A stretch of 64,000 nucleotides of DNA, taken from the NCBI RefSeq assembly GCF_003710085.1, contig NZ_CP033324.1, positions 3,783,501 through 3,847,500 of the forward strand, given 5' to 3'. The translations under genes were made by a program, and so were the position numbers. The stretch's first letter is position 1. Each line of letters begins with the position of its first letter. The notes beneath the pieces were generated by a model that was not told the origin of the DNA, made no database searches, and worked only from the letters and a program-made list of their open reading frames with translations. Positions 53,565-62,181 of the stretch are shown piece by piece. Source of the DNA: Nocardioides pantholopis (GTDB lineage: Bacteria > Actinomycetota > Actinomycetes > Propionibacteriales > Nocardioidaceae).

Positions 53565-53590
53565 CAGAAACACTAGATCGAGTATTTCTG
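53565..53590. promoter_or_regulatory. Inverted repeat upstream of the TauE/SafE gene
   Basis: CAGAAACACT (53565-53574) and AGTATTTCTG (53581-53590) with a six-base centre; ten-base arms with one mismatch. Located about 60 bases upstream of the permease start in an A+T-richer stretch, a likely operator for the Rrf2 regulator. Confidence 0.55.
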
Positions 53591-53732
53591 ACCGAGTCAG
53601 TACACATTAGCGACTCGAGGAACGCAAGCCTCCGCGCGGCGCGTCCGCCGACCCGTCTGGACACGACCGACTCTGGCGACCGACTCCGGCGATGCCGTGT
53701 TGCGAGCGGCGGCAGCCCCGCCTACCATCAAG

Positions 53733-53748
53733 TTACCGACCAGTAGGC
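53733..53748 (+). promoter_or_regulatory. Motif shared with the etfD promoter, copy 2
   Basis: GTTACCGACCAGTAGG, identical to 38291-38306, here 45 bases upstream of the fadE start. The symmetrical core TACCGACCAGTA suggests a dimeric repressor. Exact sharing of 16 bases between only two promoters of functionally linked genes is the basis for the call. Confidence 0.7.
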
Positions 53749-53792
53749 ACCATCCGCCGCTGCTGCTTCCCGAGACACGAATAGGTGGGTCC

Positions 53793-55670
53793 GTGAGCCA
53801 CTACAAGAGCAACCTGCGCGACATCGAGTTCAACCTCTTCGAGGTCCTGGGCTCCGACGAGGTCCTGGGCTCCGGCCCGTTCGCCGAGATCGACTCCGAG
53901 ACGGCGCGCGAGATCCTCGCCGAGGTGGAGCGCATCTCTCGCGAGGACCTCGCCGCCTCCTACGAGGACAGCGACCGGAACCCGCCGGTCTTCGACCCGA
54001 AGACCAACACCGCGCCGATCCCGGACTCGTTCAAGAAGAGCTACCGCGCCTGGATGGACGCGGAGTACTGGCGCCTGCAGATCCCCGAGGCCATCGGCGG
54101 GACGCCCGCGCCGTCCTCGCTGAACTGGGCGCTCGCCGAGATGATCCTCGGCGCGAACGCGCCGATCTGGATGTACGCCGCGGGCGCGCCGTTCGCCGGC
54201 GTCGTGCACCGCAACGGCAACGACCGCGACAAGCGGATCGCGCAGATCATGGTCGAGCGCGAGTGGGGCGCCACGATGGTGCTCACCGAGCCCGACGCCG
54301 GCTCCGACGTCGGCGCCGGCCGCGCGAAGGCGACGCTCAACGACGACGGCTCGTGGAACATCACCGGCGTGAAGCGGTTCATCACCTCCGCCGAGCACGA
54401 CCTGAGCGAGAACATCATGCACATGGTGCTGGCCCGGCCCGAGGGCGTCGAGGGCGTCGGCGGCCCCGGCACCAAGGGGCTCTCGCTGTTCCTGGTCCCC
54501 CAGCACCACTTCGACCACGAGACCGGCGAGCTCACCGGCGAGCGCAACGGCGTCTACGTCACCAACGTCGAGCACAAGATGGGCATCAAGGTCTCCAACA
54601 CCTGCGAGCTCACCTTCGGCGACCCGCAGGTCGGCGGCGGCGAGCCCGCGCAGGGCTGGCTGCTCGGCGAGGTGCACAACGGCATCGCGCAGATGTTCCA
54701 GGTGATCGAGAACGCCCGGATGATGGTCGGCACCAAGGCCATCGCGACCCTCTCGACCGGCTACCTCAACGCGCTGGAGTACGCCAAGACCCGCATCCAG
54801 GGCGCCGACCTGACCCGCTCCGGCGACAAGACCGCGCCGCGGGTCCCGATCACCCAGCACCCGGACGTGCGCCGCTCGCTGATGGTGCAGAAGTCCTTCT
54901 CGGAGGCGATGCGCGCGCTGGTGCTCTACACCGCCACCTGGCAGGACAAGGTGATGGTGGCCGAGCACGCCGGCCAGACCGACACCGAGGAGTACCGCCT
55001 CGCCAACGCCATCAACGACCTGCTGCTCCCGATCGTCAAGGGCTACGGATCGGAGCGCTCCTGGGTGCTCCTCGGCACCGAGTCGCTGCAGACCTTCGGC
55101 GGGTCCGGCTTCCTCCAGGAGTACCCGCTCGAGCAGTACGTCCGCGACGCGAAGATCGACACGCTCTACGAGGGCACGACCGCCATCCAGGGCCAGGACT
55201 TCTTCTTCCGCAAGATCGTCAAGGACCAGGGCAAGGCGCTGGGTCACCTCGCGACCGAGATCCAGCGGTGCATCGACTCCGAGGCCGGCGACGGCCGGCT
55301 CAAGGCCGAGCGGGCCCTGCTGGCCACGGCGCTGGACGACGCCAACGCGCTCGTGGGCCACATGATCAACGACCTGATGTCGGCCGAGTCCGACATCCGC
55401 AACATCTACAAGGTCGGCCTGAACACCAGCCGCCTGCTGATGGTGCTCGGCGACGTGGTCTGCGCCTGGCTGCTGCTGCGCCAGGCCGAGGTGGCGCTGG
55501 AGAAGCTCGCCGCCGGCGGGCACTCCGCCAAGGACACGGCCTTCTACGAGGGCAAGGTCGCCGCGGCGCAGTTCTTCGCGCAGCTCAACCTGCCGCGGAT
55601 CAGCGCCGAGCGGGCGATCGCGGAGGCCACCGACCTGTCGGTGATGGACCTCTCCGAGGACGCGTTCTGA
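53793..55670 (+). CDS. FadE5-like acyl-CoA dehydrogenase
   Basis: FAD-dependent acyl-CoA dehydrogenase of 625 residues, longer than the usual 380 owing to N- and C-terminal extensions, as in mycobacterial FadE5. Landmarks: [39 protein letters not shown] (FAD), [32 protein letters not shown] and [20 protein letters not shown]. It oxidises fatty acyl-CoA to enoyl-CoA and passes electrons to ETF. GTG 53793 with GGTGGG upstream. An 18-bp-period duplication encodes EVLG twice near the N-terminus. Single gene, closed by a terminator. Confidence 0.93.
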   Translation: MSHYKSNLRDIEFNLFEVLGSDEVLGSGPFAEIDSETAREILAEVERISREDLAASYEDSDRNPPVFDPKTNTAPIPDSFKKSYRAWMDAEYWRLQIPEAIGGTPAPSSLNWALAEMILGANAPIWMYAAGAPFAGVVHRNGNDRDKRIAQIMVEREWGATMVLTEPDAGSDVGAGRAKATLNDDGSWNITGVKRFITSAEHDLSENIMHMVLARPEGVEGVGGPGTKGLSLFLVPQHHFDHETGELTGERNGVYVTNVEHKMGIKVSNTCELTFGDPQVGGGEPAQGWLLGEVHNGIAQMFQVIENARMMVGTKAIATLSTGYLNALEYAKTRIQGADLTRSGDKTAPRVPITQHPDVRRSLMVQKSFSEAMRALVLYTATWQDKVMVAEHAGQTDTEEYRLANAINDLLLPIVKGYGSERSWVLLGTESLQTFGGSGFLQEYPLEQYVRDAKIDTLYEGTTAIQGQDFFFRKIVKDQGKALGHLATEIQRCIDSEAGDGRLKAERALLATALDDANALVGHMINDLMSAESDIRNIYKVGLNTSRLLMVLGDVVCAWLLLRQAEVALEKLAAGGHSAKDTAFYEGKVAAAQFFAQLNLPRISAERAIAEATDLSVMDLSEDAF

Positions 55671-55702
55671 GCCGTTCCTAGCGGCCGTTCCGCGTACCGC
55701 AC

Positions 55703-55737
55703 CCGAGCCCCCTTCTCCGCACGAGGAGGGGGCTCGG
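55703..55737 (+). terminator. Hairpin terminator after the fadE5-like gene
   Basis: CCGAGCCCCCT (55703-55713) pairs with AGGGGGCTCGG (55727-55737) with an inner loop TCTCCGCACGAGG, 33 bases after the stop. Confidence 0.8.
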
Positions 55738-55751
55738 CCCGTGCTCGGGCC

Positions 55752-55793
55752 CGGTCACCCGCCACGTGGACGCGGTCACCCGCCACGTAGAAT
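55752..55793 (+). promoter_or_regulatory. mrp promoter with 16-bp direct repeat
   Basis: CGGTCACCCGCCACGT is repeated exactly at 55752-55767 and 55773-55788 (21-bp period). TAGAAT at 55788-55793 is a good -10, so the repeats span the -35 region and upstream. Transcription would start about 45 bases before the mrpA GTG. Confidence 0.6.
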
Positions 55794-55844
55794 CGACTGC
55801 GATCCCCCCTTCCACCGCCCCCGAGGACCCCGGAGGGCTACTTC

Positions 55845-58772
55845 GTGCTGATCCTCGTCGCCAGCCATCTCGTGCTCGCGGCACTCTGTCCGTGGCTGGT
55901 GCGGCGGTGGGGCCGCCGGGCGTTCGGCGCAATCGCCCTCGCGCCGCTCGCGGGCACCGTGTGGCTGGGCCTCCAGGGCCCGCGGGTGCTGGACGGCGAG
56001 AGCCTCACCGAGATCCACTCCTGGGTCGGCAGCATCGGCCTGGACCTGGCCTTCCGGCTCGGCCCGCTGCAGTGGCTGCTGGCGCTGGTCGTGCTCGGCG
56101 TCGGCAGCGTCGTGATCGCCTACTGCGGCTGGTACTTCCACGCCGACAGCCTCGGGGTCCCCCGCTTCGCCGCCGTCCTGACCGCGTTCCTCGCGGCGAT
56201 GCTCGGCCTCGTCCTCGCCGACGACCTGCTGCTGCTCTACGTCTTCTGGGAGCTGACCACTGTCTTCTCCTTCCTGCTCATCGGCCACGACCCGGCCCGC
56301 CGCGCCAACCGCCAGGCAGCCATCCAGGCGCTGATCGTGACCACCGCGGGCGGACTCGCCCTGCTGGTCGGAGCCCTGCTGCTCGCCTCGCAGGCCGGCA
56401 CCGGCCGGATCAGCGAGATCCTGGCGGACCCGCCGACCGGCACCGCCGTCGTCGTGGCGGTGCACCTGCTGCTGATCGGCGCGCTCAGCAAGTCGGCACT
56501 GGTGCCGTTCCACTTCTGGCTGCCCGCCGCGATGGCGGCGCCGACGCCGGTCAGCGCCTACCTGCACGCCGCCTCGATGGTGAAGGCCGGGGTCTACCTG
56601 GTCGCGCTGCTGGCCCCCGCCTTCGCCGGCATCGCCGGCTGGCGCAGCCTGGTGCTCGGCCTCGGCCTGCTCACGATGCTGCTCGGCGGTCTGCGGGCAC
56701 TGCGCCAGCACGACCTGAAGCTGCTGCTCGCCTACGGCACCGTCAGCCAGCTCGGGTTCCTGATCCTGGTGCTCGGCATCGGCACCCGCAGCGCGCTGGT
56801 GGCGGGCCTCGGCCTGCTGCTGGCCCACGCGCTGTTCAAGGCCACGCTGTTCCTCGTCGTCGGCATCATCGACCGCTGCACCGGTGTGCGGGACCTGCGC
56901 CGGCTCACCGGCCTGGGCCGCCGGATGCCGGTCGTGGCCGTCGCCGCCACGCTCGCCGCCGCCTCGATGGCCGGCGTCCCGCCGCTGCTGGGCTACGTCG
57001 CGAAGGAGAGCGTCTTCGTCGCCCTCGTCGACGTGGCCGCCACCGGGGACGGCACCGGCCTGGACACTGCGACCGGGTGGCTCGTGCTCATCGGCGTGGT
57101 CGTGGGCTCGGCCCTCACCGCCGCCTACTCCGCCCGCTTCCTGTGGGGCGCCTTCGCCGACCGGGAGGTCGAGGAGGAGCTCGTGGTCCGCCCGGTCCGG
57201 GCCGGGTTCGTCGCCGGGCCGGTGCTGCTCGCCGGCCTCTCGCTGGTCCTGGGCTTCCTCGGCCGGCCGCTGACCGAGGCGATCCTGGCGTACGCCGAGG
57301 AGGTGCCCGCCGGCGCCCACGAGCCGGAGCTGGCGCTGTGGCACGGGGTGGGCCTCCCGCTCGGCGCCACCGTGGTCGCGCTGACCGCCGGCGCGCTGCT
57401 CTTCGTGGCCCGCCGCCCGGTCGCCGCGCTGCAGGCCCGCTTCGCCCACGACCTCAGCTTCGAGCGTCTCTACCGGGGCACGATGCGGACCCTGGACCGC
57501 ACGGCCGTCGAGGTCACCGGCCTGGTGCAGCGCGGCTCCGCCGCGGCGTACCTCGGGGTGATCCTGCTGGTCGTCGTCGTGGTCCCCGGGTCGGCGCTGC
57601 TGGCGGCGTGGGACGGCATCTCGTTCCGGTGGTGGGACACCCCCGCCCAGGCGGCGGCCGGGGTCGTGATCGTGATCGCCGCGGTGATGGCCACCCGTTC
57701 GCGGCGCCGGCTGCGCGCGGTGCTGCTCGCCGGGGCGACCGGCTACGGCACCGCCGTCCTCTTCGTGCTGCACGGCGCTCCCGACCTGGCGCTGACCCAG
57801 GTGCTGGTCGAGACGCTCACCATCGTCGTGTTCGTGCTGGCGCTGCGCCGGCTGCCGGAGTACTTCACCGACCGCCCGCTGAGCCGCCAGCGCTACTGGC
57901 GGATGGGGCTCGGGCTGGCGGTCGCCGTGGTCGCCGCCGGCTTCATGCTGGTCGGCGCCGACGCCCGCACCGCCACCCCGGTCTCGGCGGCGCTGCCCGC
58001 CGAGGCGCTGGACTACGGCGGGGGCGCGAACATCGTCAACGTCATCCTGGTCGACGTCCGGGCCTGGGACACCCTCGGTGAGATCTCGGTCCTGGTCGCC
58101 GCGGCGACCGGCGTCGCCAGCCTGATCTTCATCGACTCCCGCGGGGCCGGCATCCGGCGCGTGCACGAGATCCCGTTCCCGGCCGGGGTCCGCAAGCAGC
58201 CGACCCGGCCGGGCCGGCGGGTGTGGCTGGCGGCGCCCCGCACGCTGCCCCCGGAGAGCCGCTCGATCATCTTCGAGGTCATCACCCGGATGGTCTTCCA
58301 CACGATCATCGTGTTCTCGATCTACCTGCTGCTCGCGGGGCACAACGACCCGGGCGGCGGCTTCGCGGCCGGGATGATGACCGGGCTGGCCCTGGTCATC
58401 CGCTACCTGGCCGGCGGCCGCTACGAGCTCGACGAGGCCGCCCCGGTCGACGCGGGCCGGCTGATCGGCTCCGGGCTGGCCGTCGCCGCCGTCGCCGCCC
58501 TGCTCCCGCTCGCGTTCGGCGGCGTGGTGCTCCAGAGCGCGGTGATCGACCTGCACCTGCCGCTGCTCGGCGACCTGCACCTGGTCACGTCGGTCTTCTT
58601 CGACATCGGCGTCTACCTCGTGGTCGTCGGACTGGCCCTGGACCTGCTCCGGGCCCTCGGCTCCCAGATCGACCGGCAGGTGCTGCGCGAGCGGCGGGCC
58701 GCCGAGGCAGCCGAGGCTGCTGAGGCCGGGTCTACCGGGGCCGGCGAGAACGAGCTGGAGGTCACCCGATGA
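55845..58772 (+). CDS. mrpA: Na+/H+ antiporter subunit A (MrpA/MnhA with fused MrpB region)
   Basis: Membrane protein of 975 residues with about 20 or more helices. The first 500 residues resemble respiratory complex I subunit L (LYVFWELTTVFSFLLIGHDP, LSKSALVPFHFWLPAAMAAP, SAYLHAASMVKAGVYLVALL), carrying the proton channel Glu and Lys residues. The C-terminal part holds the DUF4040/MrpB-like region (HGAPDLALTQVLVETLTIVV, later ITRMVFHTIIVFSIYLLLAG, DPGGGFAAGMMTGLALVIRY). MrpB is therefore fused, as in many actinomycetes. GTG 55845 with CGGAGGG upstream. First gene of mrpACDEFG, for sodium/pH homeostasis. Confidence 0.95.
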   Translation: MLILVASHLVLAALCPWLVRRWGRRAFGAIALAPLAGTVWLGLQGPRVLDGESLTEIHSWVGSIGLDLAFRLGPLQWLLALVVLGVGSVVIAYCGWYFHADSLGVPRFAAVLTAFLAAMLGLVLADDLLLLYVFWELTTVFSFLLIGHDPARRANRQAAIQALIVTTAGGLALLVGALLLASQAGTGRISEILADPPTGTAVVVAVHLLLIGALSKSALVPFHFWLPAAMAAPTPVSAYLHAASMVKAGVYLVALLAPAFAGIAGWRSLVLGLGLLTMLLGGLRALRQHDLKLLLAYGTVSQLGFLILVLGIGTRSALVAGLGLLLAHALFKATLFLVVGIIDRCTGVRDLRRLTGLGRRMPVVAVAATLAAASMAGVPPLLGYVAKESVFVALVDVAATGDGTGLDTATGWLVLIGVVVGSALTAAYSARFLWGAFADREVEEELVVRPVRAGFVAGPVLLAGLSLVLGFLGRPLTEAILAYAEEVPAGAHEPELALWHGVGLPLGATVVALTAGALLFVARRPVAALQARFAHDLSFERLYRGTMRTLDRTAVEVTGLVQRGSAAAYLGVILLVVVVVPGSALLAAWDGISFRWWDTPAQAAAGVVIVIAAVMATRSRRRLRAVLLAGATGYGTAVLFVLHGAPDLALTQVLVETLTIVVFVLALRRLPEYFTDRPLSRQRYWRMGLGLAVAVVAAGFMLVGADARTATPVSAALPAEALDYGGGANIVNVILVDVRAWDTLGEISVLVAAATGVASLIFIDSRGAGIRRVHEIPFPAGVRKQPTRPGRRVWLAAPRTLPPESRSIIFEVITRMVFHTIIVFSIYLLLAGHNDPGGGFAAGMMTGLALVIRYLAGGRYELDEAAPVDAGRLIGSGLAVAAVAALLPLAFGGVVLQSAVIDLHLPLLGDLHLVTSVFFDIGVYLVVVGLALDLLRALGSQIDRQVLRERRAAEAAEAAEAGSTGAGENELEVTR

Positions 58773-59242
58773 GCGACGTCAACCTCACCCTGGTGCTGAT
58801 CTCGGCCGCGCTGCTCGGCTGCGGGGTCTACCTGCTGCTCGAGCGCAGCCTGTCCCGGGTGCTCGCCGGCCTGGTGATGATGGGCAACGGCGTCAGCATC
58901 GCGTTCCTGGTCTCCAGCGGGCCCGCCGGAGCTCCGCCGATCGCCGGCTCCGCCCCGGACGTCGAGCTCTCCGACCCGCTGCCGCAGGCCATGGTGCTCA
59001 CCGCGATCGTGATCATGCTCGCGACCACCGCCTTCGTGCTGGCGATGGCCTACCGCAGCTGGCAGCTCAACGGCCACGACGACGTCCAGGACGACCTCGA
59101 GGACGCGACCATCCGCCGCCTGGCGACCGCCGACGTCACCTCCGAGGCGTACGCCGAGGTCGCCGACGCGGACGCCGACGACGACCCGCGCGGCTCCGAC
59201 GAGACCGAGGGTCCCGACGACTCCGAGAAGGCGGCCTCGTGA
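58769..59242 (+). CDS. mrpC: Na+/H+ antiporter subunit C (NuoK-like)
   Basis: Protein of 157 residues with three helices (about 4-22, 28-50, 72-95), homologous to complex I subunit K: LVLISAALLGCGVYLLLERS, LVMMGNGVSIAFLV and PQAMVLTAIVIMLATTAFVL. The acidic C-terminal tail (DADADDDPRGSDETEGPDDS) is longer than usual. ATGA overlap with mrpA and GTGA overlap with mrpD show translational coupling. Confidence 0.94.
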   Translation: MSDVNLTLVLISAALLGCGVYLLLERSLSRVLAGLVMMGNGVSIAFLVSSGPAGAPPIAGSAPDVELSDPLPQAMVLTAIVIMLATTAFVLAMAYRSWQLNGHDDVQDDLEDATIRRLATADVTSEAYAEVADADADDDPRGSDETEGPDDSEKAAS

Positions 59243-60936
59243 ACAACCTGCTCGTGCCGCTGCCGGTCGCGATCCCGCTGCTCGGAGCGGGCCTCTCGCT
59301 GGTGCTCGGCCACCACCCCCGGATCCAGCGCTGGATCAGCATCGTCGCGCTGTCCTCGATGGTGGCGCTGGCCGCGATCCTGATGGTGCAGGCCGACCGG
59401 GACGGCCCGCAGACGCTGTGGGTCGGCGGCTGGAGCGAGACCCTCGGCATCGTCCTGGTCGCCGACCGGCTCTCGGCGCTGATGCTGCTGGTCAGCGCGC
59501 TGGTCACGCTCGCCGTGCTCGCCTACTCCGTCGGGCAGGGCATGACCGAGGACGAGGAGGGCGCACCGCTGTCGGTCTACCACCCGACGTTCCTCGTCCT
59601 GGCCGCCGGCGTCGCGAACGCCTTCCTGGCCGGGGACCTGTTCAACCTGTTCGTCAGCTTCGAGATGCTGCTGTTCGCCAGCTACGTGCTGCTCACCCTG
59701 GGCGGGACGGCCACCCGGATCCGCGCGGGCACCATCTACGTGCTGGTCAACCTGCTCTCCTCCACGCTGTTCCTGATCTCGCTGGCGGTCGTGTACGCCG
59801 CCACCGGCACGCTCACCCTGGCGCACCTCGCCGGTCGCATCGCCGACCTGCCCGACTCCGTGTCGCTGATGCTCCAGCTGCTGCTGCTGACGACGTTCGC
59901 GATCAAGGCGGCCGTCTTCCCGCTCTCGCTGTGGCTGCCCGACAGCTACCCGACCGCGCCCGCGCCGGTGACAGCCGTCTTCGCCGGCCTGCTCACCAAG
60001 GTCGGCATCTACGCGATCCTGCGGGTCCAGACGCTGCTGTTCCCCGACAGCCACCTCACCGACCTGCTGCTGTGGGCCGCGCTGCTCACGATGATCGTCG
60101 GCATCCTGGGCGCGATCGCCCAGTCCGACATCAAGCGGATGCTCTCGTTCACGCTGGTCAGCCACATCGGCTACCTGGTCCTCGGCATCGCGCTGGCCGG
60201 GACCGCCGGGGTCGCGGGCACGATCTTCTACATCGTCCACCACATCACCGTGCAGACCGCCCTGTTCCTCGTGGTCGGGCTGGTGGAGCGCCGCGCCGGC
60301 AGCTCCTCGCTGCTCCGGATCGGCGGTCTGGCCCGGATCGCGCCGCTGCTGGCGGTGCTCTTCTTCGTCCCGGCCATGAACCTGGCCGGCATCCCGCCGT
60401 TCTCCGGGTTCATCGGCAAGGTCGGGCTGCTCCAGGCGGCGCAGGGCAACGGGTCGCCGCTCGCGTGGCTGCTGGTGACCGCCGGCGTCCTCACCAGCCT
60501 GCTCACGCTGTACGCCGTGGCCAAGACCTGGGCGGTCGCGTTCTGGCGCACCCCCCGCGAGGCCCACGAGGCGCTGGAGGCGATCGGCAGCACCGGCGGC
60601 TCCCCGCCTCCCGGCCACGACACCAAGCCGCTCGTGCAGCACCGCGGCCACATCCACACCGCCGGCGGGATCCTGTCCTCGCACGACATCGAGGACGCCC
60701 GCCGCCTCGAGGACGACGACCAGCCCGAGCGCGACCTCCAGCAGCTGATCCTCGCCGGCGACGACAACGCCCACCTCCCGCTCAGCATGGTCGGGCCCAC
60801 CGCGGCCCTGGTCGCCCTCAGCGTGGCGCTGACAGTCGTCGCCGGACCGCTCTACGCCTACAGCGACCGGGCCGCCCGCGACCTGGTCGGTCAGACGTCG
60901 TACGTCGAGACCGTGCTGCCCGGGGGCGAGCGGTGA
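59239..60936 (+). CDS. mrpD: Na+/H+ antiporter subunit D (NuoN/NuoM-like)
   Basis: Protein of 565 residues with about 14 helices. Proton-channel motifs: GDLFNLFVSFEMLLFASYVL (Glu in helix 5), TTFAIKAAVFPLSLWLPDSY (Lys in helix 7), PVTAVFAGLLTKVGIYAILR and ILGAIAQSDIKRMLSFTLVS. A cytoplasmic insertion of about 70 residues (near 445-515, with PPPGHDTKPLVQHRGHIHTA) lies before the last helix and is unusual in length. GTG start inside mrpC; its stop overlaps mrpE. Confidence 0.95.
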   Translation: MNNLLVPLPVAIPLLGAGLSLVLGHHPRIQRWISIVALSSMVALAAILMVQADRDGPQTLWVGGWSETLGIVLVADRLSALMLLVSALVTLAVLAYSVGQGMTEDEEGAPLSVYHPTFLVLAAGVANAFLAGDLFNLFVSFEMLLFASYVLLTLGGTATRIRAGTIYVLVNLLSSTLFLISLAVVYAATGTLTLAHLAGRIADLPDSVSLMLQLLLLTTFAIKAAVFPLSLWLPDSYPTAPAPVTAVFAGLLTKVGIYAILRVQTLLFPDSHLTDLLLWAALLTMIVGILGAIAQSDIKRMLSFTLVSHIGYLVLGIALAGTAGVAGTIFYIVHHITVQTALFLVVGLVERRAGSSSLLRIGGLARIAPLLAVLFFVPAMNLAGIPPFSGFIGKVGLLQAAQGNGSPLAWLLVTAGVLTSLLTLYAVAKTWAVAFWRTPREAHEALEAIGSTGGSPPPGHDTKPLVQHRGHIHTAGGILSSHDIEDARRLEDDDQPERDLQQLILAGDDNAHLPLSMVGPTAALVALSVALTVVAGPLYAYSDRAARDLVGQTSYVETVLPGGER

Positions 60937-61514
60937 GCCCGCAGCTGCGCACCCGCCGCGACGGCAGCTCGCGGCCGGTCCGCTACCGCGCGCTCCAGCC
61001 GATGGCCGTGGTCTGGCTGACAGTGGTCTGGCTGCTGCTGTGGGGCAGCTTCTCCCCGCTGCTGGTGCTCTCCGGCGTGCTGGTCGCGGTGCTGTCCTGC
61101 CTGGCCTTCCCGCTGCCCCCGATCTCGCTGTTCACGCGGGTGCACCCGTGGCGGCTGGTCACGCTGGTCGCCGGGTTCCTCGTTTCGATCGTGCGCGCGA
61201 GCATCGAGGTCTCGATGGTGGTGCTGCGGCGCCGCCCGGTGCGCAACGCGGTCATCGCGGTCGACCTGGAGAGCTCCTCGGACTTCGTGCTGACCGGCGT
61301 CGCGGCGATGCTGTCGCTGGTGCCGGGGTCGGTGGTCGTCGAGGCCCGACGCTCGACCCACACCCTCTACCTGCACGTGCTCGACGTACCGGACCGCGCG
61401 GCGGCCGAGCGGTTCCGCGCCCAGGCGCTCGCCGTCGAGCAGCGCTTCCTGGCGGCGTTCGTCCCGAGCCCGGAGCCGGACGACAGCCGCACCCCCGAGC
61501 GAGGTCGCGCATGA
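60933..61514 (+). CDS. mrpE: Na+/H+ antiporter subunit E
   Basis: Protein of 193 residues: two N-terminal helices (AVVWLTVVWLLLWGSFSPLL, then VLVAVLSCLAFPLP), VTLVAGFLVSIVRASIEVSM and a soluble C-terminal domain with NAVIAVDLESSSDFVLTGVA and SLVPGSVVVEARRSTHTLYL. Typical MrpE/MnhE. GTG 60933 overlaps the mrpD stop (GTGA); its stop overlaps mrpF (ATGA). Confidence 0.94.
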   Translation: MSPQLRTRRDGSSRPVRYRALQPMAVVWLTVVWLLLWGSFSPLLVLSGVLVAVLSCLAFPLPPISLFTRVHPWRLVTLVAGFLVSIVRASIEVSMVVLRRRPVRNAVIAVDLESSSDFVLTGVAAMLSLVPGSVVVEARRSTHTLYLHVLDVPDRAAAERFRAQALAVEQRFLAAFVPSPEPDDSRTPERGRA

Positions 61515-61816
61515 GCGCCGTCCTCGCCGTCGCCGCCGCGATGCTCACGGTCGCGGCCCTGGTCCTGCTGGTCCGGCTCACGATCGGGCCGACGATCCTG
61601 GACCGCAGCGTCGCGCTCGACGTGCTGATGTCGGTCACGATCTGCGCGACCGCGCTCTACTCCGCCCACTTCGACCGCACCGAGGTCCTGCCGGTCCTGC
61701 TGGTGCTGGCCATGGTCGGGTTCGTGGGGGCGGTGAGCATCGCCCGCTACGCCAACGGCAGCGACGACGTCGAGGCCGAGGGCGAGGCCGACGAGAGCCC
61801 GGAGGAGGACCGATGA
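61511..61816 (+). CDS. mrpF: Na+/H+ antiporter subunit F
   Basis: Protein of 101 residues with three helices: AVLAVAAAMLTVAALVLLVR, GPTILDRSVALDVLMSVTIC and VLPVLLVLAMVGFVGAVSIA, the MrpF signature, and an acidic tail (DVEAEGEADESPEEDR). ATGA overlaps at both ends. Confidence 0.94.
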   Translation: MSAVLAVAAAMLTVAALVLLVRLTIGPTILDRSVALDVLMSVTICATALYSAHFDRTEVLPVLLVLAMVGFVGAVSIARYANGSDDVEAEGEADESPEEDR

Positions 61817-62181
61817 GCTGGACCGTGGTCGCCGACGTGCTCGCCGCCGTCTGCCTGCTCAGCGGCGCCTTCTTCGCCCTGGTCGCGGCGATCGGCGTGC
61901 TGCGGCTGCCCGACCTGCTGAGCCGGATGCACGCGGCCACCAAGCCCCAGGTGATCGGCATGATGCTCGTCGTGGTCGGCCTGGCCCTGCGGCTGCGCGA
62001 CCCCAGCGTGCTGGGCCTGCTGCTGCTGGTGATCATCATGCAGATGGCCACCAGCGTGGTCTCCAGCCACATGGTCGGGCGCGCGTCGTTCCGCGCCGGC
62101 CAGGTCCGCCAGGACCTGCTCGTCGTCGACGAGCTCAGCGAGTCGGTGGAGGACTGGACGGAGCCGCGGGGGGCGCCGTAG
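61813..62181 (+). CDS. mrpG: Na+/H+ antiporter subunit G
   Basis: Protein of 122 residues with three helices: VVADVLAAVCLLSGAFFALV, GVLRLPDLLSRMHAATKPQV (the MrpG core motif) and GLLLLVIIMQMATSVVSSHM. Last gene of the mrp operon. Its final 47 bases overlap the end of the convergent thioredoxin/NHL gene, so no terminator separates them. Confidence 0.94.
   Translation: MSWTVVADVLAAVCLLSGAFFALVAAIGVLRLPDLLSRMHAATKPQVIGMMLVVVGLALRLRDPSVLGLLLLVIIMQMATSVVSSHMVGRASFRAGQVRQDLLVVDELSESVEDWTEPRGAP

Noticed and set aside
53697..53792. Longer start for the acyl-CoA dehydrogenase
   Set aside because: The extra residues cover the promoter motif at 53733-53748 and are unlike the family N-terminus, which starts SHYKSN at 53793.
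53841..53873. 18-bp-period duplication near the fadE5-like start
   Set aside because: Only two short copies ([12 protein letters not shown]) in a region that is variable in this family; probably trivial.
55776..58580. 934-residue minus-strand frame opposite mrpA
   Set aside because: Low-complexity Gln/Arg/Asp/His-rich antisense shadow of a clear antiporter gene.
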